Below, piece after piece: positions 40,842 through 49,585 of a stretch of DNA of 64,000 nt. The position numbers were made by a program, and so were the translations under genes. The stretch is from Arthrobacter glacialis. GTDB taxonomy: Bacteria > Actinomycetota > Actinomycetes > Actinomycetales > Micrococcaceae. The notes below the pieces were generated by a model. It was not told where the DNA came from and searched no databases. It saw only the letters and a list, made by a program, of their open reading frames with translations. How positions within the stretch are numbered: the first letter of the stretch is position 1; every line of letters starts with the position of its first letter. Location of the stretch: contig NZ_PPXC01000006.1 of the NCBI RefSeq assembly GCF_002909445.1, forward strand, positions 1-64,000, read 5' to 3'.

Positions 40842-40918
40842 CACAATTCGATGACCAACAATTCACCGCCAACTGCATTTCCGGGGCATCCGCGCCGGCA
40901 ATGGGTCAGACTAGGTGT

Positions 40919-41842
40919 ATGGAAAACGTTCTGAGCCGTTGGCGCAGAGAATTGCGCGGCACCTTCAGCAACAACTCAGCGGCCATCCCGCAGTGGGAAC
41001 TTGACCTGGAACAGGGGAGCGACGGGGGCTACTTTGGGCCGGGCACGGCGGCGTGGGCTGTGCACGGCTCCATGACCACCCTGGTGGCGGGCATCCAGTC
41101 CCTGCTGCTCCAAGCGCTGCACCCGGGCGCGCTCGCGGGAGTACATGACCACTCCGACTATCGCTCAGATCCGCTGGGCCGGCTGGCGGGAACCATTCGC
41201 TGGATCTTCACAGTCAGCTACGGCGACACCACGGCAGCGCAGAACGCTTCGGCGAAAGTGTTGAGAATCCATAAGTATGTTCAGGGCACCTTCACCACCA
41301 ACAGCGGTGAAGACCGCCACTACGGCGCCAACGATCCGGATCTGCTGCGCTGGGTGCATCTGGCCTTCACCCAGGCGTTTCTGGCGACCCACCAGGGCTA
41401 CGGCGGTCCGATCCCCGGCGGACCAGACGCCTATGTGGCCGACTGGGCTGTGGCAGGGGCCCTCATGCAGGTGGAAAGCCCACCCGTAACAGTCCAAGAA
41501 TTAAGGGCACAGCTGGCGGCCTACACCCCCGAGCTCCGGTACGACGCAAGGGTGGCTGAAACCGTTTCCTTCATCCGGAACCCGCCCCTGCCGCGTTCCC
41601 AACAGCTCGGGTACAAGGTTTTGTTTGCAGCGGCTGTTGCCACCTTGCCGCCGGAATACCGCGAGCTACTCAGGCTGCACACTCCACGGCTGGGTCCCAT
41701 CCCGCTCCCGGTGAGGTGCCCCGCCAAGGCCGTGCTCGCCGTCGTCGGCTGGAGTTTGGGGGCAACAAGCCCCAGCGAGAAGTCCGCCCGGACCCGCCGG
41801 CGCCGGTTGGGCCTTGAGAGTTCTCCCAGCAATCACCGCTAG
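40919..41842 (+). CDS. MpaB-type oxygenase (DUF2236)
   Basis: A 307-residue protein of the MpaB/latex-clearing-protein-like family of heme b oxygenases. Family features are FGPGTAAWAVHGSMTTLVAG, LLLQALHPGALAGVHDHSDY with its His residues, RLAGTIRWIFTVSYGDTTAA, and the helix LLRWVHLAFTQAFLATHQGY. Substrates in other bacteria include rubber and mycolic or polyketide-type compounds; here it is unknown. A CAGACT hexamer 6 nt before the ATG hints at leaderless translation, and a longer in-frame start at 40808 overlaps the lipoprotein gene. Confidence 0.85.
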   Translation: MENVLSRWRRELRGTFSNNSAAIPQWELDLEQGSDGGYFGPGTAAWAVHGSMTTLVAGIQSLLLQALHPGALAGVHDHSDYRSDPLGRLAGTIRWIFTVSYGDTTAAQNASAKVLRIHKYVQGTFTTNSGEDRHYGANDPDLLRWVHLAFTQAFLATHQGYGGPIPGGPDAYVADWAVAGALMQVESPPVTVQELRAQLAAYTPELRYDARVAETVSFIRNPPLPRSQQLGYKVLFAAAVATLPPEYRELLRLHTPRLGPIPLPVRCPAKAVLAVVGWSLGATSPSEKSARTRRRRLGLESSPSNHR

Positions 41843-41902
41843 GCTGGGCATGGCATTTTTGCCCCTTGACGTCACCCCCTATCCGAGGACTGTAAACAGC
41901 CC

Positions 41903-42364
41903 ATGTCGCCACGCACTTTTTACCGCACAGTAGCCATCGCCGAGGCCGTCACCTGGACGTTGCTGATCACCGGCATGATCCTCAAATATGGCGTGGGAGT
42001 AGGTGACTGGCCCGTCAAGGTGGGCGGGTTCGCGCACGGGCTGGTGTTCATTGGCTATGTGACCACGGCAGTGCTGGTGGGCCTGAACCAGCGCTGGCCC
42101 AAGCGCTTGATGGTTGGCGCCGCGGCCACTGCCTTTGTCCCGTACCTGACCATCCCCTTTGACAGGTGGCTGGAAAAGAATAACAAGCTCGACGGCGCAT
42201 GGCGCACCTCTGCCACTGCCCACCCCCGCGACAGCCACTGGGTTCAGGTGGTATTGCGCTGGATGCTCAACCGCCCGGCACTGCTCAGCGTGGTGTTTGT
42301 GGTGTTCGTGGGCGGCATCATGGCAACCATGCTGTTCGTTGGCCCTCCCGGCGGCCGCTCCTAA
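41903..42364 (+). CDS. DUF3817 integral membrane protein
   Basis: A 153-residue protein with three core hydrophobic segments (FYRTVAIAEAVTWTLLITGM, VGGFAHGLVFIGYVTTAVLV, LMVGAAATAFVPYLTIPFDR) matching DUF3817, plus an added C-terminal helix (LLSVVFVVFVGGIMATMLFV). The family function is unknown. The GTAAACAGCCC before the ATG includes a TGTAAA 6 nt upstream. It converges on the broken gene downstream of hxlR. Confidence 0.85.
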   Translation: MSPRTFYRTVAIAEAVTWTLLITGMILKYGVGVGDWPVKVGGFAHGLVFIGYVTTAVLVGLNQRWPKRLMVGAAATAFVPYLTIPFDRWLEKNNKLDGAWRTSATAHPRDSHWVQVVLRWMLNRPALLSVVFVVFVGGIMATMLFVGPPGGRS

Positions 42365-42864
42365 AGTATCCCGGCTTCCAGTGCCAAGCCAACCCTCTTC
42401 GTCGGCATTGGCCGCATCCGTACCACCTCATCCAGAAGCGGTTTCAGCGCGAGTTCCTGGACCACGCACGACGGTGCATCAAAGTCGCTGGCAAAAGCCG
42501 TGCCAAGATCGAATGTCACCGCCAGGACCCGCTGGGCGAACAAGGTGCCGTCATGGGGCGCATGCAGGGGCGGCAGACTGGCTACCTGCAGGAGATTCCT
42601 GCGAGCCGCGCAGGATCAGTTCAGGCGTTGCCCAAGGTGCACAGTCACCAGCGCGCCGGTGCCCGAGGACGTCAGGGTGGCTTGGAAGGGTGTAGCCGCT
42701 TCCAAGGTGCCGTCCTTGCTGATGGGGCCGTGAAAGTGAAGGCCAGGGTCGGCGGAGGTGACACAGGCGGAGATAAAGTCCAGATCCGATCGCGCGAAGA
42801 TGTCTGTGGTCCCGGCAAGAACGCCTTCGGGTCGGGCCCATTGTGTAGTGGCCCGCCGGGCCAC
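42361..42864 (-). pseudogene. Unrecognised gene coupled to the HxlR gene, interrupted by an in-frame TGA
   Basis: A GTG at 42864 overlaps the HxlR stop (TAGTG). The frame encodes 82 residues (PEGVLAGTTDIFARSDLDF, DPGLHFHGPISKDGTLEAAT) to a TGA at 42618-42616. The same frame then continues with protein-like sequence for another 84 codons (GTLFAQRVLAVTFDLGTAFA, then VVQELALKPLLDEVV) to 42361. No frame change is needed, so a single nonsense mutation in a ~167-codon gene is the simplest view. A short 82-residue protein with unrelated downstream sequence is the alternative. I recognise no family. Confidence 0.5.
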
Positions 42865-43247
42865 TACGGCTTCGGGAGTTCAGCCTTGTGAAGGTCGTAC
42901 TCATAGCGCGCTGCCATGATGCCCCGCATGTGCTCCTTGGTCCAGTCCTCCAACGCTTTCATGGGCAATTGCAGCGTGGTGCCAGAGTCAGTGAGCTCAT
43001 ATTCCACCCGGGGCGGGATCTGGGCGTACATGGTGCGCGTCACGAGCCCGTCGCGTTCCAAGTTGCGCAGGGTCTGGGTGAGCATCTTCTGGGAGACGCC
43101 GTCCACGCGTTCGGCAAGTTCCGAGAACCGCATCGGTCCTGCGGCGAGGGCACCAACCACAAGCACCGTCCAACGGTCCCCAACCCTGTCCAGCACCTGC
43201 CGGGACGGGCAGTTGCGGTCATAGGGGTCCCACTCTAAAACGGTCAT
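42864..43247 (-). CDS. HxlR-family redox-type regulator
   Basis: A 127-residue winged helix-turn-helix protein. The start WDPYDRNCPSRQVLDRVGDR carries Cys13 in the position used for thiol sensing by YodB/QorR/HypR. The DNA-binding core is MRFSELAERVDGVSQKMLTQ then TLRNLERDGLVTR. It is divergent from an NAD(P)-binding protein gene. A 15-bp palindrome in the gap matches the B. subtilis YodB box, so autoregulation and control of the neighbour by electrophile or quinone stress are likely. Confidence 0.92.
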   Translation of the reverse strand: MTVLEWDPYDRNCPSRQVLDRVGDRWTVLVVGALAAGPMRFSELAERVDGVSQKMLTQTLRNLERDGLVTRTMYAQIPPRVEYELTDSGTTLQLPMKALEDWTKEHMRGIMAARYEYDLHKAELPKP

Positions 43248-43312
43248 ATTCTTCTCCTTGGCATTCCCGGTCTCCTGAGTATATCAACGCGCCTAACTCT
43301 CCTTCGGTATGC

Positions 43313-43327
43313 TACTCTCTTTTAGTA
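43313..43327. promoter_or_regulatory. YodB/HxlR-type operator
   Basis: TACTCTCTTTTAGTA has TACT/AGTA arms around seven bases, the same architecture and outer bases as the known YodB consensus TACTATTTNATAGTA. It lies 65 bp upstream of the HxlR gene start and 49 bp upstream of the divergent oxidoreductase start. Confidence 0.65.
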
Positions 43328-43376
43328 ACCATTGACCAGTCGGGTCAGTACGCTCACTCAGCAAGGAGAATTCATC

Positions 43377-44018
43377 ATGGCAAAAGTCAAAGTCTTGGGT
43401 GGAACCGGATATGCGGGAAGCAACATTGTTCGAGTGGCGGTGGAGCGCGGCCATGAGGTGACTTCCTACAGCCGAAACTTTCCCGCCGACGCCGTGAAGG
43501 GGGCCAACTACGTGACCGGATCCGTCTTTGATCCCGACTTCTTGGCCCAGGTGGTGGCCGACGCCGATGTGGTGGTTGAAACGCTGTCGCCGCGCGGAGA
43601 TCTTGAAGGCAAGCTGGAAGGTGTGGTTGCAGAACTCAGCGTGCTCGCCCAAGACGCAGGCGTGCGCCTTGGTGTGGTGGGAGGGGCCGGGTCGTTGCTG
43701 GTTGCCCCCGGCGGCCCTAAGCTCATGGATGGCGATTTCCCGGTCGAGTTCCTGGCTGAGGCCACCACCGGCGAGGCCCTGCTAGAGGCGCTGCGGGTCA
43801 GTGCGGGAGAGCTGGATTGGTTCTACGTGAGCCCCGCCGCGGCATTTGGCGCCTGGGTCCCGGGCGAGGCAACGGGAACATTCCGTATTGGCGGAGACGT
43901 TCTCCTGGTTGACGCCGACGGAAATTCGAACATCTCCGGGGCCGACCTTGCGGCAGCTCTGGTGGATGAAATCGAGAGCCCTGCGCACCGCCGCCAGCGC
44001 TTTACCGTGGCGTACTAG
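43377..44018 (+). CDS. NAD(P)-binding oxidoreductase (NmrA/atypical SDR type)
   Basis: A 213-residue Rossmann-fold protein. It starts KVKVLGGTGYAGSNIVRVAV, the NAD(P) motif of NAD(P)H-binding atypical SDRs, then VVVETLSPRGDLEGKLEG and GVVGGAGSLLVAPGG. No classical YxxxK catalytic pair is clear. The ATG at 43377 follows CAAGGAGAATT. Divergent arrangement with HxlR and the intervening operator suggest a role in quinone or electrophile detoxification. A hairpin terminator follows. Confidence 0.87.
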   Translation: MAKVKVLGGTGYAGSNIVRVAVERGHEVTSYSRNFPADAVKGANYVTGSVFDPDFLAQVVADADVVVETLSPRGDLEGKLEGVVAELSVLAQDAGVRLGVVGGAGSLLVAPGGPKLMDGDFPVEFLAEATTGEALLEALRVSAGELDWFYVSPAAAFGAWVPGEATGTFRIGGDVLLVDADGNSNISGADLAAALVDEIESPAHRRQRFTVAY

Positions 44019-44040
44019 AGCGAGTCCGCCTTGATCAGGG

Positions 44041-44066
44041 GCCCGGCCGGGGAAACTCGGCCGGGC
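44041..44066 (+). terminator. Terminator after the HxlR-controlled oxidoreductase
   Basis: GCCCGGCCG (44041-44049) pairs with CGGCCGGGC (44058-44066) around GGGAAACT-type loop, followed by GCCTTTGC. Confidence 0.75.
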
Positions 44067-44323
44067 GCCTTTGCTTGTGGCTGGCATGCGCTGCTTCAGC
44101 CACAGCTGGACTAGGTGCCGCGTTCAATGGTTCCCACCAGGGTTCGCGGTGTCCGGTCGGCATGGATGGGGCGAATCCAGGAGACATTCCCCGTGGTCGG
44201 CAACGCGCCACAATTGCTGCAGGCCTCACCGCTGGAGCTCTGCGTCCCGGCGGAAGCACTGCTGCCAGCCGAGCGCGCCCGACGCCATCGGCGTCGCCGT
44301 GGGCCGGTGGCGCGCCCTGGTGG
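44067..44323. other. Intergenic stretch beyond the oxidoreductase terminator
   Basis: About 300 bp from the oxidoreductase stop to the mycothione reductase stop. Frames are open on both strands because of high GC, but none shows a ribosome site with recognisable protein sequence. No repeat or RNA structure is seen beyond the terminator. A decayed gene cannot be excluded. Confidence 0.45.
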
Positions 44324-45727
44324 CTACCCTCCGGTCGGTTCCGGCAGGCCCAGGAGCGCATTTTCGACGAGCTCGCTCAGCGCCGGATGAATCCAGTACT
44401 GCCCGCGCGCCACCGAATGGGCGCTCTGGCCAAACGACATGGCGTGGATGAGTGGCTGAATGATCGTTGCCGCTTCCGGGCCAATGATGTGGGCGCCGAG
44501 CAACTGGCCGGTGACTGGATCGGCCAGCACCTTCAGGAAATGGTCGGTGTCTTCCCGGGCCCACCCCGCGGCTATGTCCGCGTACCTCTGGGTGTTCACG
44601 GCATAGGGAATCCCCTGACTGCCGGCCTGCTCCTCGGTCAGCCCCACGGAGGCAATTTGCGGATCGGCGAAGACCGCGGCCGGAATGAAGCGGTGGTCGG
44701 CCGCCATCATGGACCGGGGATGGGTCAGGTTGTGCTGGACCACCCGCGCCTCGTGGTTGGCAACATGCTTGAGCTGGTGGGCGCTGGACACGTCCCCCAG
44801 GGCGAAGATCCCCTCCGCACTGGTGCGCTGATACTCATCAACCACCACCCGCCCGGCGTCGTCCACGGCAATGCCGGCGGCCTCCGCGCCCAGACTATCG
44901 GCGTTTGATTGCCGGCCAGTGGCGATGAGCAGCAGCTCGGCAGTGACGGTTCGGTGTCCATGCGGGCCCTTGACCTCAAGAACGACGCCGGACCCGCCCG
45001 CCGTGACCTGTTCAACACTCGCCTCCAGCAGCACCTCATAGCGGGCCGCGGCTTCCTGGGTGAACTGTTCGGAGACGTCACGGTCCTGGTTGCGTAACAA
45101 GGCCGGACCCCGGGCAATTTGCGTGACGGCCACCCCGAACGAGGAGAAGACGTGGGCGAACTCGGCCGCGATGAAGCCGCCTCCCACTATCGCGATGCTG
45201 GCGGGAAGTGCGTCGATCCGCATGATGGTGTCGGAGGTGTGGACAGTGACCCCGGGGTCGAGCAAGCCCTCAATGTCAGGCACCACGGCACGGGATCCTG
45301 CCGCCAGCACAAACTTCTCCGCCGTGATCACTTCGGTGCCGCCGTCGTGCAGGGAAACGCTCAGGTGTTTGGGGGCAGTGAACCGGCCATGGCCGGCAAA
45401 AACACTCACATTGGCACAGTCGGGACCCTCACGGTAAGCCCTGCCTGCGGCCTCAATCGCATCGATGCGGGCAAAAATCCTGTCCCGGATTCCCTTCCAA
45501 TCCACGGCGTTGAGTTGCGCGTCGATGCCCAATGCCCGGCCATGCCGTGCGGCATCGGCAAGTTCTGCGGGATGGACAAACATTTTGGTGGGAATGCAGC
45601 CAACGTTCAGGCACGTTCCACCAAAGAGGTTGTCCTCAACGATGGCTATGCGCAGGTGGCTCAGCTCGGGGCCGGGAATGGAGTTCCCGGAGCCCGTGCC
45701 GATGATGACAAGGTCAAAATGCGCCAT
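44324..45727 (-). CDS. mtr: Mycothione reductase
   Basis: A 467-residue flavoprotein disulfide reductase using NADPH to reduce mycothiol disulfide, so keeping the actinomycete thiol pool reduced. FAD motif: FDLVIIGTGSGN. Redox-active cysteines: GGTCLNVGCIPTKMFVHPAE. NADPH motif: IVGGGFIAAEFAHVFSSFG. The C-terminal interface WIHPALSELVENALLGL carries the catalytic His-Glu. It is 4 bp downstream of the YihY/BrkB gene stop and probably co-transcribed. Confidence 0.95.
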   Translation of the reverse strand: MAHFDLVIIGTGSGNSIPGPELSHLRIAIVEDNLFGGTCLNVGCIPTKMFVHPAELADAARHGRALGIDAQLNAVDWKGIRDRIFARIDAIEAAGRAYREGPDCANVSVFAGHGRFTAPKHLSVSLHDGGTEVITAEKFVLAAGSRAVVPDIEGLLDPGVTVHTSDTIMRIDALPASIAIVGGGFIAAEFAHVFSSFGVAVTQIARGPALLRNQDRDVSEQFTQEAAARYEVLLEASVEQVTAGGSGVVLEVKGPHGHRTVTAELLLIATGRQSNADSLGAEAAGIAVDDAGRVVVDEYQRTSAEGIFALGDVSSAHQLKHVANHEARVVQHNLTHPRSMMAADHRFIPAAVFADPQIASVGLTEEQAGSQGIPYAVNTQRYADIAAGWAREDTDHFLKVLADPVTGQLLGAHIIGPEAATIIQPLIHAMSFGQSAHSVARGQYWIHPALSELVENALLGLPEPTGG

Positions 45728-45731
45728 GAGT

Positions 45732-46952
45732 TCAGTCCTTGGAGGTGGTTTGTTCGCGGGTGGTTCTGCCCTTGCGGCGATGCTTGCGCAGCGTCACGAC
45801 GGCGGCCACGGCGGCCGCGGCGCCGGCCAGCCACAGCAGGGCCTTCTTTTCCGGGTTAGTGGCGGGCTCTTCAAATTCAGAGTCCGGAGCGAACTTTTCA
45901 CGGAGTTCCTTGCCTTCGGTGACCAGTAGGAGCTCTTTCTCCTGCTTTTTCAGGCTGGCACTAATCTCGCGGGGCGGCAGCTGGATTTGGGCTTCGGCCT
46001 TGATGCCAGACTGGAGCTGCCTGCCGCGTTCAAGTTCGGCATCCACTTGGGCCCCCAGGAGCAGCGCGAGATTCAGGATCCACAGCCACAGCAGCAGCAC
46101 TATGACACCGGCAATGGTGCCGTAGGTTTTGTCGTATTTTGCAAAGTTCCCCAGGTAGAGGCTAAACCCGGCCGATGCCAGCACGGCGGAAAGGAGCGCC
46201 ACGGTGGCGCCCACGCTGATCCAGCGGAACTTGGGCTGCTGCACATTGGGCGTGTAGTAGTAAAGGATGGCGATGAGCGCAATGGTGAGCAGTCCAACCA
46301 CGGGCCATTTGGCTGTGTCCCATATGGTCACGGCGGTATCGCCCACACCAATGGCATCCCCCAGCACCTTGGCAATGGGTCCGGAGACGACCAGCAGCAG
46401 GGCAATGGCAGCCACCAGTAGCACGGAAGCAAGTGTCACCAGCAGCAGTGCCGGGCGGAGCTTCCATACTGGACGGCCCTCATCGGTGCCGTAAATCCGG
46501 TTCATGGACCGGCTGAAGGCCCCCACGTAGCCCGACGCGGACCATAGTGCTGTGAGCAGGCCCAGGACAAAGGTCCACCCTGCTGCCCGGGAGCTTGCCA
46601 GCTGCTCTATGGGGTCCTGGATGGTCTTCACTATTTCCGTGCCGCCGAGCTGGCTCACCAAGTCCAGCAGAACCTTGGTGGTTTGTTCGGCCTGGCCCAC
46701 CAGCCCCACGATGGAAACAAGTGCCAGGATCGCCGGGAACAGCGACAGTACTCCGTAGTAGGTCAGTGATGCGGCCATGTCAGTGCAGCCGTCGGCGCTG
46801 AACTTGGTCAGGGAGCGTTTTGCTATGTACTTCCACGACTGTTTTTTTAGTTCGTTGAAGCCCTGTAGTTTGCGCGCGTCGTCTGGATCCGGGGCTGCCA
46901 CCTGCCCTGTCGCGGAGCCGGTGCTTTCGGGGGACTTCTCTTGCGAGTTCAT
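45732..46952 (-). CDS. YihY/BrkB-family membrane protein
   Basis: A 406-residue protein with six predicted transmembrane helices over residues ~45-290. Family motifs: DGCTDMAASLTYYGVLSLFP near the start, LVSQLGGTEIVKTI, GYVGAFSRSMNRIYGTDEGR, and ILNLALLLGAQVDAELERGR. The C-terminal ~100 residues form a charged cytoplasmic tail with another hydrophobic segment (ALLWLAGAAAAVAAVVTL). BrkB proteins were once called RNase BN in error; the role, perhaps transport, is unsettled. TAGTGT lies 8 nt before the ATG, possibly leaderless. Confidence 0.92.
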   Translation of the reverse strand: MNSQEKSPESTGSATGQVAAPDPDDARKLQGFNELKKQSWKYIAKRSLTKFSADGCTDMAASLTYYGVLSLFPAILALVSIVGLVGQAEQTTKVLLDLVSQLGGTEIVKTIQDPIEQLASSRAAGWTFVLGLLTALWSASGYVGAFSRSMNRIYGTDEGRPVWKLRPALLLVTLASVLLVAAIALLLVVSGPIAKVLGDAIGVGDTAVTIWDTAKWPVVGLLTIALIAILYYYTPNVQQPKFRWISVGATVALLSAVLASAGFSLYLGNFAKYDKTYGTIAGVIVLLLWLWILNLALLLGAQVDAELERGRQLQSGIKAEAQIQLPPREISASLKKQEKELLLVTEGKELREKFAPDSEFEEPATNPEKKALLWLAGAAAAVAAVVTLRKHRRKGRTTREQTTSKD

Positions 46953-46983
46953 ACCAGATCACACTACCGCTTTGGTGGGGTGT

Positions 46984-47562
46984 TCATCCTTGAAGAAGTG
47001 CCAGGGCCGTGTCCACTGTTGCCAGCGCCTGGGCATTGTCTATTCGAGCCAGTGTCATGGCTGCAATAACCAATGAGGTGAGCACTGTTGCCAGTTGCTG
47101 ACGGGCGTTCTCCTCAAGGCTGGGCTGGTGGGCTGCGATGCCACGAACCAAGGCGGCATTGAGCTCGTGCCGGTAGCCCGCAATGGCGTGGCTCACGGCG
47201 GACTCATTGGCGATGGGAGCGCCGGCAGCGTTCAGGAGCAGGCAGCCATTTCCGGCCGACAGCGAATCCCGCCGGGCAAGGGCGGCACGCAGGCCGGTGA
47301 AGTATTCGCTGAGTGCGCCCGGGGCGACGGGTTGGGCGTTGAGGGGGCGCAGCCGCGGCTCAATAATCTCGGCGAGGTAGCTCGTGATGGCGGCGTCAAA
47401 GAGACCGCGCTTGCTGCCGAAGGCGTGGTAGATGCTGGAGCGGCTCAGTCCTGTGGCACGCTCAAGGTCGGGGAGGGAGGCATCCTCGTAGCCATGTTCC
47501 CAGAACACCGTGCGCGCGGCGCGAATTGCTTCGTCAGTGTCGAAGGCCTGTGTGCGTCCCAT
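46984..47562 (-). CDS. TetR-family repressor
   Basis: A 192-residue regulator with the N-terminal helix-turn-helix AARTVFWEHGYEDASLPDLE then RATGLSRSSIYHAFGSKRGL. A variable ligand domain follows (GCLLLNAAGAPIANESA). It is close to the AcuR/NemR-like group whose members often control oxidoreductases. ATG 47562 follows GAGGGG; an ATG at 47574 is also in frame. It is divergent from a medium-chain reductase, with a near-palindromic operator between. Confidence 0.9.
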   Translation of the reverse strand: MGRTQAFDTDEAIRAARTVFWEHGYEDASLPDLERATGLSRSSIYHAFGSKRGLFDAAITSYLAEIIEPRLRPLNAQPVAPGALSEYFTGLRAALARRDSLSAGNGCLLLNAAGAPIANESAVSHAIAGYRHELNAALVRGIAAHQPSLEENARQQLATVLTSLVIAAMTLARIDNAQALATVDTALALLQG

Positions 47563-47589
47563 CGGACCCCTCATTTTGTGAACCGTTCA

Positions 47590-47607
47590 GTCCAATATAT
47601 AGTGGAC
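47590..47607. promoter_or_regulatory. Candidate TetR operator
   Basis: GTCCAATATATAGTGGAC is a palindrome at 16 of 18 positions. It lies 27 bp upstream of the TetR gene and ~100 bp upstream of the reductase start. Its AT core ATATAT could also be a -10 region. Confidence 0.55.
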
Positions 47608-47706
47608 CAGTCATTACATAATATGCCACGTTGATGCTCCGCGGGAACGCGCGGCGCCAGTTGGCAGTCGTTGCTCGTCAAAAGTCTCCACATGAAAGGT
47701 CACCTC

Positions 47707-48741
47707 GTGATCACTTCCATCAGTACACAAATTCAACTGGCTGCCCGTCCCGTGGGATGGCCGCGCCCCAACGACTTCGCGACCGTGCAGATTGAATTGG
47801 GAGAACTGGCCCCAGGCCAGATTCGCGTGGTCAATGAGTTCATCTCCGTTGACCCCTACATGCGTGGCCGCATGAGCGCAGCCAAGAGCTACTCGGCGCC
47901 CTTTGGCTTGGGTGAAACCATGACAGGTGGTGCCATTGGCCGCGTTGTGGAGTCGGCCAGTGACGCATTCCCTGTGGGTTCCGTGGTACTCCACCAGTTC
48001 GGGTGGCGTGATGTTGTGCAAGAAGATGCCGCCGGATTCAAGGTCGTCCCGGAAATTCCTGGCGCGCCCCTGTCGCTGTATCTTGGGATACTGGGCATGA
48101 CCGGGCTCACCGGCTACGTTGGCTTGACCGCCGTTGCCAACATGGTGCCCGGCGACACCGTGTTCATTTCCGGTGCCGCCGGTGCGGTTGGCACGGCCGC
48201 TGGCCAAATAGCACGCCTCCTGGGTGCTGGCCGGGTCATCGGTTCTGCCGGCACTGATGAAAAGGTGGCCCTGCTCACCGAAAAGTATGGCTACGATGCT
48301 GCGTTCAACTACAAGAGCGGCCCCGTCCGCGAGCAGTTGGCAGCGGCTGCCCCCGAGGGAATCGACGTCTTCTTTGACAATGTGGGCGGCGAGCATTTGG
48401 AAGCCGCCCTTGACGTGTTCAACCCAGGTGGCAGGGCCGCGCTGTGCGGGGCCATTGCCGGGTATAACTCAACTGAGCGCAAGGTGGGGCCGGACAACAT
48501 GGTTAACATGATTACCCGCGGACTATCACTCAAGGGTTTCACCTTGGGCAGCTACCTTGACCTGGCGCCGGAATTCAATGAACACATGACCGCATGGTTC
48601 ACGGCCGGCAAGATCGCCTACGACGAAACGGTTGTTGACGGCATTGGGAATGCTGTTGATGCGCTCCTGAGCATGATGCAGGGTGCGAACACGGGCAAAA
48701 TGGTGGTCCGGACAGCAGTCATGGCGGATGTGATCCGCTAA
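47707..48741 (+). CDS. NADP-dependent medium-chain reductase (CurA/leukotriene-reductase type)
   Basis: A 344-residue zinc-independent MDR enzyme that would reduce alpha,beta-unsaturated carbonyls or quinones. Signatures: VDPYMRGRMSAAKSYSAPFG, GMTGLTGYVGLTAVANMVPG, the NADP motif VFISGAAGAVGTAAGQIARL, and DVFFDNVGGEHLEAALDVF. The GTG at 47707 follows AAAGGT with correct spacing; ATGs upstream in frame lack a ribosome site. The stop overlaps the xdhC stop from the other strand. Regulation by the divergent TetR gene is likely. Confidence 0.9.
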   Translation: MITSISTQIQLAARPVGWPRPNDFATVQIELGELAPGQIRVVNEFISVDPYMRGRMSAAKSYSAPFGLGETMTGGAIGRVVESASDAFPVGSVVLHQFGWRDVVQEDAAGFKVVPEIPGAPLSLYLGILGMTGLTGYVGLTAVANMVPGDTVFISGAAGAVGTAAGQIARLLGAGRVIGSAGTDEKVALLTEKYGYDAAFNYKSGPVREQLAAAAPEGIDVFFDNVGGEHLEAALDVFNPGGRAALCGAIAGYNSTERKVGPDNMVNMITRGLSLKGFTLGSYLDLAPEFNEHMTAWFTAGKIAYDETVVDGIGNAVDALLSMMQGANTGKMVVRTAVMADVIR

Positions 48742-49577
48742 GCCGGGTGGCGGGTGGCTGGCCCGGGGACACCTGCGGCAACATCGGAGTTTTCCCAGCG
48801 GATGAGCAGGTCAGAAGCTACACTGACGGCAATGCTGGCTGGATCCTTGCCAGCTATGGCTGAAATGCCGATGGGACAAGTGATCCGGCTGATGTCGCGT
48901 TCATCGTAGCCCTCAACTTTGAGCTTCTTGCTAAAGCGCAACCATTTGCTGCGGGACCCGATGAGTCCAAGGTAGAAGACCTCGGCCCGCAGCGCGGCCT
49001 CACAGACCATGAGATCTTCGGAGTGGTCATGCGTGAGGACAAGCACCGTAGCCCCCGGAGGAAGATCCGGCATGACAACTTCGGGTGCTGGTTCGTGGCG
49101 GACAGTGATGGTTGCCAGCCCCATCATGAGGGGCCGGATGCGGCCGGGAGTGAGAGCCTCCGGGCGTGAATCGACAAGGACCAGGTTCAGCGGCTGCCGG
49201 GCGAGAATATGGGCTATTTCGTAGCCAACATGCCCGATCCCAAAAATCGCTACTGTCCGTCTCGGGTTGAGTACCTCAAGCAAGACATTGACTTCTCCGC
49301 CACAACATTGCACACCGTGAGCGTTGGCAGCCTTGTCGTTGAGCGTAAAGGTCATGAGTTCGGATGTGCCGTTGCCTGCCTTTATCAGTTCCCGTGCACG
49401 ATCTATGACGCTGGCCTCGAAATTGCCGCCACCGATGGTGCCCCACAGCTCATCCAAGGAGATGACCAATTTGGCCCCAGGATTGCGGGGCGAATGGCCG
49501 CGCACCTGGGCGAGCGTGGCGATAACGCCCGTCTCGTTTCGCTCGCGCAGGCTCACCGCCGCTTCCAGCCAATCCAT
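48738..49577 (-). CDS. xdhC: XdhC-family molybdenum cofactor insertion protein
   Basis: A 279-residue chaperone that binds molybdenum cofactor, helps its sulfuration and delivers it to xanthine dehydrogenase. It has an N-terminal XdhC domain (VIATLAQVRGHSPRNPGAKL, WGTIGGGNFEASV, CCGGEVNVLLE) and a C-terminal Rossmann domain (VAIFGIGHVGYEIAHILA, LTHDHSEDLMVCEAALRA, YLGLIGSRSKWLRFSKKL). It is the last gene of the xdh operon, 8 bp after xdhB. Confidence 0.94.
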   Translation of the reverse strand: MDWLEAAVSLRERNETGVIATLAQVRGHSPRNPGAKLVISLDELWGTIGGGNFEASVIDRARELIKAGNGTSELMTFTLNDKAANAHGVQCCGGEVNVLLEVLNPRRTVAIFGIGHVGYEIAHILARQPLNLVLVDSRPEALTPGRIRPLMMGLATITVRHEPAPEVVMPDLPPGATVLVLTHDHSEDLMVCEAALRAEVFYLGLIGSRSKWLRFSKKLKVEGYDERDISRITCPIGISAIAGKDPASIAVSVASDLLIRWENSDVAAGVPGPATRHPA

Positions 49578-49585
49578 GATGACCC

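Noticed and set aside
42616-42618. TGA as a selenocysteine codon
   Set aside because: No SECIS-like hairpin was evident just after it, no redox-type context is seen, and no Sec genes are in the window. A nonsense mutation is simpler.
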